NCBI GenBank assembly: GCA_964412395.1
Contig: CAYPOY010000040.1
Coordinates: 1 to 23,689 of the forward strand
DNA length: 23,689 bases
From: CAYPOY01 sp964412395
Lineage (GTDB): Bacteria; Chloroflexota; Anaerolineae; B4-G1
Reading direction: 5' to 3'
Each line of letters opens with the position of its first letter. Within the stretch, counting starts at the first letter, position 1. Positions 8,101 to 14,700 of this stretch are shown piece after piece. A program made the translations under genes and the position numbers. The notes under the pieces were generated by a model. The model was not told the DNA's origin, ran no database searches, and saw nothing but the letters and a program-made list of their open reading frames with translations.

Positions 8101-8797
8101 GGAGTTCACTCTCCGTGTAGTAGCGGCCGTCGTGGGTGTGATCGGAGCGGGCCACCGAAGTGGCCGCGCCATAGTCCCCGCCGCTCCCGGCAAAGTCCAC
8201 GGAGAGGGTGATGGCGTTGCCGCTGGACGCCTGGGTCAGGCCGTCCCCAGCAAAGATGTTGGTGCCGCTGACCACGGCCGACACGTCGTCCACGCCGTCG
8301 GCGAAGCCGGGCGGGACGTTGCTCAATCCGCTCCAGGGGGCTCCCAGGGCGTAGAGGGCGTAGGGCGCGGCGGTGAGTTGCTGGCGGCCCAGGTCGGCGT
8401 ATTCCGTATCTCCCTCGCCCGTGCACCTGACCTTGATATCCAGCCAGCGTCCGTCGCCGGTGAAGGCTCCGCTGCCAAAGTCGAGGGTCTCGACGAACAG
8501 ACCGGCGGTGATGGTCACCGGGCGGGTGATGGCGCTGCCAACCTGCCCTCCTCCCTCGGCGGCATCGTAGAGGCGGAAGGCCATGTCACAGGCGCCATCC
8601 ACGGGGGAGTCGCCCTTTTTGAGTTGACCCTGGTAGGTGAAACCGGTACCCAGATCGTCGGTGACGTTCTGAGGTATCTGTGGCCCTGTGACTCCCTGGG
8701 CCAGAACTATACTACTCACGAGCAGTGCTGCCAGGACCAGTGCCCCGGCTAGAAGAAGAAACCGTGGCCCCTTCATTTCTACTTTCTTCGCTTTCAT
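5144..8797 (-). CDS. Giant repetitive secreted surface protein (adhesin-like beta-helix)
   Basis: A 1217-aa exported protein. The start at 8797 has a GAGGGGG ribosome site. Order: signal peptide 1-33 (hydrophobic, ending VLAQG); a beta domain about 50-150 (GFTYQGQLKKGDSPVDGACD), a type found at the front of many exported adhesin-like proteins; a Gly-rich region about 330-480 with VGGGYGN and IGGGAGN repeats like the YadA head; from about 515 a right-handed beta-helix of pectinesterase-like type (GGDYTSVQAAVDSIGD, then VAPGVYSETVTM); and from about 680 to 1150 nine tandem units of about 53 residues built on YGLYN, ATLRGGSFTGRGG and TLEAESVTALGENG. The C-terminus (VSRGATFNASGCP) lacks an LPXTG motif or a membrane helix. 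The likely role is adhesion or sheath structure; an enzymatic role is not supported. Confidence 0.85.
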   Translation of the reverse strand: MKAKKVEMKGPRFLLLAGALVLAALLVSSIVLAQGVTGPQIPQNVTDDLGTGFTYQGQLKKGDSPVDGACDMAFRLYDAAEGGGQVGSAITRPVTITAGLFVETLDFGSGAFTGDGRWLDIKVRCTGEGDTEYADLGRQQLTAAPYALYALGAPWSGLSNVPPGFADGVDDVSAVVSGTNIFAGDGLTQASSGNAITLSVDFAGSGGDYGAATSVARSDHTHDGRYYTESELQTGSSASVHWGNLTNVPDGLDDGDDVITYTAGTGLALNGAEFSITPTYRLPQACGNGQIAEWNDTASQWECGDDDTGAGGDYWSLTGNAGTTPATHFLGTTDDVSLTLAVNGSPALRLEPDATSPNLIGGHVSNTVNAGVYGAVIGGGGNSTSPNYVIGNYGTVGGGLSNWAGLAGSPSDTLYATVGGGYGNIVGAEGATIGGGAGNAASSDYATVPGGFWNAAHGDYAFAAGQRAKANHDGAFVWADSTDADLYSSSDNQFLVRATGGVNFQTGSANFQINDRNVWQPANVIMVAQSGGDYTSVQAAVDSIGDAAADNPYLVWVAPGVYSETVTMKPYVHLQGAGQEATVITSTATTGDWPPTTATLMLADHVSLRNLTVGNNGTGYRNVALLAMDGTTQTLVADVTAQAQGEGGISNYAIFLTGSGTGITLQHVTGLSENGSENYGLYNQSGAAATLRGGSFTGRGGNNARGIYNEDSNTTLEAESVTALGENASNSNTGLVNGSSADATLRGGSFTGRGGNSTYGILNSNAMLGIEGAIVLAETGSSSYGLYNSVGASAMLHGGSFTARGGSSAYGVYNKDSSTKLEAEGVTGLGENAGSSNVGLYNSSSATATLHGGAFTGRGGSYTRGIYNSTTLRAESVTGLGENGDTNNFGLYNEGAGAATLRGGSFTGRGDGDARGIYNRYSGTTLEAENVTALGENGSDNYGLYNSDVATATLRGGSFTGRGGTNAYGIYNDDSGTMLEADSVTALGKNGSTFNYGLYNDDSAAATLRDGSFTGRGGSNAYGIYNDGSGTTLEAESLTALAENGTSDNYGLYNFYGTTALYGGSFIGRGGNTTRGIVNYGSGATLEAERLTVLAENGSANNYGLHNSSGAATLRGGSCTGRGGVAYGIYNQSSGATLKAESLTALGENGGTNYGLRITAGTATVTQGVLEGVTNSVIRSGGAITVSNSRLVGGAVNGSVTCVAVSRGATFNASGCP
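5395..6790 (-). repeat. Nine coding tandem repeats of about 159 bp
   Basis: The segment encoding GGSFTGRGG recurs near 5428, 5585, 5747, 5909, 6068, 6221, 6387, 6537 and 6701, giving spacings of 150-166 bp. Units share framework residues but differ at the positions after YN and after GENG. In-frame length change by recombination is plausible, and short-read assemblies may collapse units here. Confidence 0.85.
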
Positions 8798-8891
8798 CGC
8801 CGTACCCCCTCAATTCTTGGCATGGTTTTCGGTGGGGACGCCAGCCCGCTCCCACCAGGTTTCACATTTTGGAGACTGGCCCAGAAGCCGA

Positions 8892-10280
8892 TCAATCCTG
8901 TGGTTCAAAGAAGGAGAGGCTGTTGAGCATGTCTATAAATGTGGGGCGAAAATCATCCCACTGGTCAGGTAAGGCCAGACCGGTGGCGAGGATGCCTCGC
9001 TCCTCCACGAGGACGATGGCCAGACCTCCTCCATAGGACGTGTCCCCCATAGTACCGGAGATGCTGGTGAGGGCAGCCTGGTAGCCGGCAATTTGCCCAG
9101 TCTCCACCTCGCCCGGTTCTGCGTCGAGTCTTCCGGCTATCGCTTCCAGGCTCTCCGCTGGATCGGTGAGTGCCTCCAGACCGAGGCTCTCGGCCATTTC
9201 GTCCAAAGGCCCGGCGGTGAACATCACCATCGGGGCCTTCTCTATGCCGGTTTCAAGCGCATCCTCGCTCTCGGCGAATGTGACCTGGCTTCCCTGTTCT
9301 TTGTAGTGCCAACCCTCGGGGTAGCGCAGGCTGTAGCCGCCTGCGGCGTTGCGATACTCGGCCTCCTGTCCCGCCGCCGGACCCTCGAGTTCCGCGATAA
9401 TCTGCTCCATATCTGTCCTGTCCGAGGCGTCAGGCTGGAGCCGGAGATAGGTTTCCAGTTCAGCGACGGCCTCGTCCACCCGGCCCTGCATAGCGTATTC
9501 TAGCCCGAGGAACTTGTGCGCTTCGGCGTAGTCGGGGTCAAGCCGGATGGCTTCTTCATACTCCGCGATGGCCTCGTCAAACCTATCCTGAGCGGAGTAC
9601 AGAAGCCCCAACTTGAAGTAGGCCTTGGCGTGATCGGGGTCGAGCCGTATCGCTTCCTGGAACGCGGTGATGGCCCTGTCGCTGTCCCGATTGGTGTAGA
9701 AGAGCCCCAGGTTATAGTGCGCCTCGGCGAAATCAGGGTTGAGATTGATGGTTTCTTCCCACTCGGCAGCAGCATCGTCCCACCTGTCCTGAGCGGCATA
9801 GGCAATTCCAAGGTTGAAGTGCGCCTCATCATAATCGGGGGCGAGTTGGATGGCCCCTTCGTACTCGGCGATGGCCGCGACGAGATTGTCCTGGTCGTAA
9901 TGGGCGCGACCTAAAATATAGTGGGCTACTTCCGAATCGGGATCGAGTCCGAGAGTCTTCCTACATTCGGCCATAGCCTGATCGAGCCTACCCTGATCGT
10001 AGTGGATCATCGCCAGGCCAGCGTGGGCCGGGGCATAATCGGGGTCAAGCCGGAGGGCCTCTCGGAACTCGGCGCTGGCCTCGTCGAGTTTGCCTTGCTC
10101 GTGGTAATCCAGCCCCCAATCCATGTGCTCGCTGGCCGAGGGGGTGGGTGTGGCAGCGGGTACAGGCGTCGACGGTATCGGTGTCGGGGGAGGCAGCGTG
10201 CCTCCGCCACAGGCGACGAGTAGCGCGCTCGCCAGCGCTACGGTCATCACGATGGTCCATAGGTGCTTTTTGTTGTTCAT
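8892..10280 (-). CDS. TPR lipoprotein with C-terminal PsbP-like domain
   Basis: A 462-aa exported lipoprotein. The signal peptide ends in a lipobox (LLVAC, Cys about 24), followed by a Pro/Thr linker (PPPTPIPSTPVPAATPTPS). Residues about 50-290 hold seven consecutive tetratricopeptide repeats with the usual pattern (AHYNLGLFYTNRDSDRAITA, AEAHKFLGLEYAMQGRVDEA), a protein-binding superhelix. Residues about 310-460 (NAAGGYSLRYPEGWHYKEQ onward) resemble PsbP/LpqN-type domains found on exported lipoproteins. The start ATG has an AAGGAG site 8 bp upstream. It lies between another lipoprotein and the giant surface protein, all on one strand, which suggests a role in assembling or anchoring surface material. 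Partners are unknown. Confidence 0.88.
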   Translation of the reverse strand: MNNKKHLWTIVMTVALASALLVACGGGTLPPPTPIPSTPVPAATPTPSASEHMDWGLDYHEQGKLDEASAEFREALRLDPDYAPAHAGLAMIHYDQGRLDQAMAECRKTLGLDPDSEVAHYILGRAHYDQDNLVAAIAEYEGAIQLAPDYDEAHFNLGIAYAAQDRWDDAAAEWEETINLNPDFAEAHYNLGLFYTNRDSDRAITAFQEAIRLDPDHAKAYFKLGLLYSAQDRFDEAIAEYEEAIRLDPDYAEAHKFLGLEYAMQGRVDEAVAELETYLRLQPDASDRTDMEQIIAELEGPAAGQEAEYRNAAGGYSLRYPEGWHYKEQGSQVTFAESEDALETGIEKAPMVMFTAGPLDEMAESLGLEALTDPAESLEAIAGRLDAEPGEVETGQIAGYQAALTSISGTMGDTSYGGGLAIVLVEERGILATGLALPDQWDDFRPTFIDMLNSLSFFEPQD

Positions 10281-10315
10281 CTGATTTTCTCCTTGTTACT
10301 TTTGTCTCCTCTATT

Positions 10316-10356
10316 CCCCCGGCCTCTTCTCCCAGGGCTGGGGGAAGGGCCGGGGG
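10316..10356. repeat. GC-rich interspersed hairpin
   Basis: CCCCCGGCC (10316-10324) pairs with GGCCGGGGG (10348-10356), and the stem continues inward through CTTCTCCC/GGGGGAAG to a hexaloop, giving about 17 pairs with one wobble. It lies between the two lipoprotein genes and has no T-run, so it may stabilise or attenuate the transcript. A similar sequence is embedded in the regulator gene at 13083-13105, so this is probably a dispersed repeat. Confidence 0.7.
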
Positions 10357-10373
10357 TAGGTGTGGATTGTGGT

Positions 10374-10943
10374 TCAGTGGATCTTGGCTTCCAGTTTCTG
10401 GGCATAGTTCGCCACGGTTTCCTCGGTGACAGAGTCCGCCGAGCCGATCAGCGAGAACATGGCGATGACGTTGGCCTTGCGAAAGACCACCGTGTAGATG
10501 TTGAGACCCGCTTCGGCATAGTTCCCCCCGTGCATAACCACCTCGTCACCGATGTCGGGGGGCTCCAAAGTCTCCAGTGTCAATCCGGCAAGCTGATCCT
10601 CCATGTCCCGTCCAAAGTTCTGAACGCTATCCGCTTTCATCTCACTCTCCGCTGACGCAACGGTTTTGGTGCTGACCATGATACTCGTCACCATCCCCGT
10701 TATCGCCTCGGCTCCGAACATGCGCATATTGGCGTCCTGAACATGAGCCTGGTTCATGGCCGGCATTTCGTCCAGGCCCTGCTCTCCTATCAGGGACCAA
10801 TCGGCGTCGAGGTCGGCGGCGGTAAAGTTCATTTCTCCGGCCGGCGTCTCGATCACCGGTTCCTTTTCCTCGGAGCCACAGGTGATTGTTGAAAGCAACA
10901 GGCACACCAATGTCAGGCTGAGGATCAAACGAGTGTACTTCAT
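10374..10943 (-). CDS. Putative lipoprotein of unknown function
   Basis: A 189-aa protein. The start is set at ATG 10943 by a near-perfect GAGGAGGT ribosome site 7-8 bp upstream; a longer reading from 10988 would add residues in front of the signal peptide and is rejected. The signal peptide (MKYTRLILSLTLVCLLLST) ends at ITCGSEE, a lipobox-like Cys, although the residues before Cys are not ideal. The mature part begins with an acidic linker (EEKEPVIETPAGEMNF) and continues as an alpha/beta domain (LDADWSLIGEQGLDEMPAM, later YTVVFRKANVIAMFSLIG). It looks like an exported substrate-binding or sensor domain, but no family is recognised. It is the second of two lipoproteins in a row. Confidence 0.82.
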   Translation of the reverse strand: MKYTRLILSLTLVCLLLSTITCGSEEKEPVIETPAGEMNFTAADLDADWSLIGEQGLDEMPAMNQAHVQDANMRMFGAEAITGMVTSIMVSTKTVASAESEMKADSVQNFGRDMEDQLAGLTLETLEPPDIGDEVVMHGGNYAEAGLNIYTVVFRKANVIAMFSLIGSADSVTEETVANYAQKLEAKIH

Positions 10944-10994
10944 TTTTATTACCTCCTCATTTAGCCTCGTGAAAGCGCACTGATACATCAGAAG

Positions 10995-11291
10995 TCAAGT
11001 TCTGCGTCCACCTCCTTTCCACAGCACTACAGCGGATTGAGAAACATGGGAGGATTGTCCTTTGCGTTCGAGCGCCCGCACGAGGTGGGGCACGGCTTGC
11101 TCATCGCCAAGTTGTCCCAGGGCCGACGCCGCTTTCTCGCGCACCTTCGGCCGTTCGTCGCCGAGGGCCTGGGTAAGGTGGGGCACTGCCTGTCTATCTC
11201 CCATCTCTCCCAGGACCCGGGCGGTTGCCTCGCGCACCTGGCTTTTTTTACTCGTCAGTTGTTGAACCAGTTCCGTGACGTCGTCATTCAT
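10995..11291 (-). CDS. Small HEAT-repeat protein, possibly truncated
   Basis: A 98-aa protein with two complete HEAT (PBS-lyase type) repeats: VREATARVLGEMGDRQAVPH and VREKAASALGQLGDEQAVPH, then the first helix of a third (LVRALERK). HEAT repeats bind proteins; there is no catalytic site. ATG 11291 is chosen because GGGAG lies 8 bp upstream; a GTG two codons earlier is too close to that site. The C-terminus (SSHVSQSAVVLWKGGGRRT) does not look like a HEAT helix. One fewer G near 11062 would instead give a tail KDNPPMFLNPL followed by a stop, so a late frameshift is possible. It sits 41 bp after the 73-aa gene. Confidence 0.72.
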   Translation of the reverse strand: MNDDVTELVQQLTSKKSQVREATARVLGEMGDRQAVPHLTQALGDERPKVREKAASALGQLGDEQAVPHLVRALERKGQSSHVSQSAVVLWKGGGRRT

Positions 11292-11320
11292 CGCCACTGC
11301 TCCCTATTTGGGCTTTGGGA

Positions 11321-11355
11321 TTTCTCATTTGGTCATTTGTCATTGGTCGTTTGCT
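11321..11355. repeat. Short tandem heptamer repeat
   Basis: Five degenerate 7-bp units on the plus strand: TTTCTCA, TTTGGTC, ATTTGTC, ATTGGTC, GTTTGCT. They overlap the stop codon of the 73-aa gene and encode its last residues (EEQTTNDK), so that tail is probably repeat-derived. Heptamer repeats of this general type are known from several filamentous bacteria. Confidence 0.55.
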
Positions 11356-11554
11356 CCTCCAGGCTGCCGGCTTGGGACTGGATGAAGCGCAGCAGTTCAT
11401 CCAGCGACTGGAAGACGAGGGAGCGGCCGCTGGCGGCGTGCTGGATATATCCCCGCCATAGTGGGCGACCATCGGGCCGCGTGAGGCCCGGCTCCCACCA
11501 TACGCGGACGACGAAGGCGTGGGTCTGCGGGAAAAGCGGCTTGTAGCTGCCCAC
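11333..11554 (-). CDS. Small conserved-looking protein (HAFVVRVWWEP type)
   Basis: A 73-aa protein starting at GTG 11554, chosen because AAGGAG lies 7 bp upstream; an ATG two bases earlier opens a different frame with no sensible protein, and longer in-frame readings run through the promoter. The core is HAFVVRVWWEPGLTR, then LWRGYIQHAASGRSLVFQSL and DELLRFIQ: three predicted strands, a basic turn and a terminal helix. I recall similar small proteins beside large BTAD regulators in Chloroflexota, but this is from memory and unverified. It is the first gene after the SARP-type promoter, and the 1225-aa regulator lies just upstream on the same strand. Its function is unknown; it may be a regulatory partner or target. 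Confidence 0.75.
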   Translation of the reverse strand: MGSYKPLFPQTHAFVVRVWWEPGLTRPDGRPLWRGYIQHAASGRSLVFQSLDELLRFIQSQAGSLEEQTTNDK

Positions 11555-11594
11555 ATTGATTCTCCTTGTGCATTGCGTGACAACACGCAACACG

Positions 11595-11626
11595 AATCTA
11601 CCACACGGGTGTCGTAAATGTGTCGC
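11595..11626 (-). promoter_or_regulatory. SARP-type promoter: paired heptamers plus -10
   Basis: On the minus strand: GCGACAC (11626-11620), spacer ATTT, ACGACAC (11615-11609), then exactly 8 bp, then TAGATT (11600-11595) as a -10 box. Two heptamers 11 bp apart, the nearer one 8 bp from the -10, is the arrangement established for streptomycete SARP regulators such as AfsR and ActII-ORF4. The -35 is poor, as expected for such activator-dependent promoters. It lies about 40 bp upstream of the 73-aa gene and 76 bp after the BTAD regulator gene. Confidence 0.6.
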
Positions 11627-11701
11627 AAGGAAGACGCCAGGCGGGGCGGAAAGAGAGGCGGGGTGGGGGAAAAAAGAGAGAGATAGAGGCAAGAAGGGAG
11701 A

Positions 11702-14700
11702 TCAGGCGTCACGTCCGCGGGTGCGGACGGTGTAACCCTGGCGACGGAGGGCGGCCAGGTCGGTGCGGATGGTGCGGGGGGAGACGTCGAAGGCGCCGGA
11801 CAGGTCGGCGACCGTGGGCCGGGCGCCCGCTGTCTCCGCCTCGGCGAGGAGGCGCAGGAGGCGATGGCGGCGCAGGGTCACCTTGCCCTCCCGCTTGGCC
11901 AGGGCGGCGTCTGGGCTGCCAGCGTCCACGGTCCAGGTGACGACGACGGTCTCGTCGAGGGTGGGGCGGCGGTGGGCGGGCGCATCGGCCCGGGCCAGGC
12001 GGACGCGCAGGTGGCCTGGCGGAGGCCGTTTGGCGAGGGCCTCGGCGATGGCCCGGTTGGCGCGGAGGTCGGCGCGGTATGTCTCCCTGAGGGCCAGATA
12101 GTCAATGCGCTCGGCCCGCTCGGCCACAATGTGCGCTGCCTTTTCCAGCGCGGCACGGGCGGCTGCCCAGTGGCGGGTGGCCGCGGCCACGCGGAAATGG
12201 TTATAGTAGATGCGCTGGGGATGCTCGACCCCCATCAGGCCCCCATCCAGCTCATCCACAGCTTCCCGGCTATGCTGCCAGGCGGCGGCCTCATCTCCCA
12301 GAGCCAGTTCGGCCAGCGCCAGGTAGGAAAGGTCTATCACGGCATAGCCAGGCTCATCCAATTCCCGGCGGCGCTGGTAAGCGGCCCGCAGACGTTCGGC
12401 GGCGGTCGCGGGATCGTCCTGCAGAAGGGCCAGCCGACCCAGGGCAGCCAGGGTGTCTCCTTCCCAGGATGCGTCCTGCATGTCACGGAGCATCTCTAGA
12501 GCAGTGTTGAGGTAAGCCTGGGCGGCCCCCAGGTCACCGCGCTCGGTGTGCACCACACCCAGGTAGAAACGGGTGAGCGCCTGGCTGCGCCGGTCGCCGG
12601 TAGACTCCTTGAGATGGAGGGCTTTGTGGAGGTGCATCTCGGCGGTGTCCATATCGCCCAGGTCGTAGTAGATCACGCCTGTGTTGTGTAGGGCGCGACT
12701 GATGCGATGCGGGTCATCTGTGGCTTGCGCCAGGGCCATGTTCTGTTGTAGGTAGGAAAGGGCAAGGAAATAATCGCCGTCCAGTTCAGCGGCGTTGCTC
12801 AGCCCGGACAGGCAGTTAATCTGGCCCTGGAGGTCGCCCAGGGTCTGATAAAGGGGAAGAGCTTCCTGGAAATAATCCGCAGCCTGGGCATAGTTGGCGG
12901 TATAGACGACATTCCAGCCGAGTTGGGTGAGCAGGGCGGCACAGGCGAGGTCGTCTCCCATCTGACGATAGATTTCGAGTGCCGCCAGGGCATTCTCCTC
13001 GGCGGACCGGTAGCGCCCCTGGAGCCGGTGCCACTCACTCCGCAGGTGGAGAGTCTCGGCCAGGCGTGGACCCCCACCCCGGCCCTCCCCCTGAGAGGGG
13101 GAGGGAGAGAGGGCACGGGTCAGGCGCAGCATCTCCTCCAGGTCACGGCCCTGGGCCTCCCGGTCGCCGATCCACCCCAGCACCTCAGCGCGGTCGCGCA
13201 GGACGTCATAGCGGGCCAACCGGTCTTCGGGATAGGTCAGCAGGTCCAGCAGGCGCTCGTAGCAGGCCAGGGCGGTCTGGTGGGCAAAGAAGCCACGGGC
13301 GCGTTCGGCGGCGCGGGTCAGGTAGTGGATGGCCGGTTGTCGCTCGCCAGCGGCGGCAAAGTGGTGAGCCAGCAACTCGAAGCGCTCTGGGGAGAGAGCC
13401 TCCACGGCCGAAGCGACTCTGCGGTAGAAGTGCTGGCGCTCCCGACGGGACAGTCGGTGGTAGACGGCCTGGCGCACCCGCTCGTGGCCGAAGCGGTAGC
13501 CAGCATCCGTCTCTACCAGGAGCCCCAGGTGGAGCAGTTCGTCGCTGGCGGCCAGCAGGTGAGGGTCGGAGGCAAGCCGGTCAGGTGGAGTGCCAGGAGG
13601 GGCACAGACCCAGGCCAGCAGGTCAAAGTCCACCTCGGCGCCGATGACGGCGGCGGCGGTCAGAACCTCATCGGCGGCGGGGGAGAGGCGGGAAAGACGG
13701 TGACTCATGACCGCCTCGCCCAGATGGGAGGGCAAGGCAGTGGGCACATCTCCCCGCCAGCGCCAGGTTCCGCGCTCGGTGGGCAGCAGGTAACCCTCAT
13801 CCCGCCACGACCTGAGGGTCTCTGCCAGGTAGAGAGGCACGCCCTCGCTCTCCCGTGCCAGGTGATTGGTCAGGGCCGGGTCATCCTCGCCGCCCAGCAG
13901 GTCGCGCACCAGGGAGCGGACGGCGTCGGCACCCAGGCAGGTCAGGGTGTAGCAAGGGAAGGAGCCCGCCCGGTCCAGGGCCTGGAGGGCATCCCAGACG
14001 GCGGGGGTGGTTCGCAGTTCGGCGCTGCGGCCGGTGAGCAGGAAAAGCGCCCGGCTTTCCGTCAGGCGGGGGAGCAGGAGGGGCAGGAGGGAGAGGGTCT
14101 CGGCGTCGGCCCACTGGAGGTCTTCCAGCACCCAGAGGTGAGGGGCGATGCGGGACAGGCCCAGGACGATGGCGATGAGGGCCTGCTGCAACCTCTCGCA
14201 GGCCTGGGGTGGGGGGAGGTCGGGGAGGGGGAGAGCGGATGAGGAAATGAGGAAGGGAGTAAATGAGGAGAGGAGCGGTGCGACGGCCTGGAGGTGAACG
14301 GGGTCCACCAGGCGGGCCAATTGCCGGAGGCGCAGGGGGGTCAGTACGGGCGTCAGGGCGGCCAGCAGCAGGGTGTATGAGGAGGGCATGCTGGACTCGT
14401 CTGCACAGGCCAGGGCTGCGCCGATGTTGCGCCAGCGGGCGCCGGCGATGAGTTCGCGGGCCAGGCGGGTCTTGCCGATGCCCGCTTCGCCCTCCAGGAG
14501 GAGGATGCCCCCCCGTCCCGCGGCGGCGGCCTCCAGGTGGCTCAGCAGGGCCGCCCGCTCGGCGTCACGGCCGACGAGGGGAAGTTCATCAAGGTCGGGA
14601 AGGGGGCGGCGGGCCGGGGCCGGCAGGTGTACCGCTGGCACGCCAGGGAGGGAGGAAGCGCGACGGCTCAGGATGTGATAGAGCGCCTCTGTCTCCGGGG

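Noticed and set aside
7709..8752. Plus-strand open frame of 347 codons
   Set aside because: Antisense to the signal peptide and N-terminal domains of the surface protein; no start context.
12923..14242. Plus-strand open frame of 439 codons
   Set aside because: Antisense to the regulator's ATPase and TPR region, whose motifs are unambiguous.
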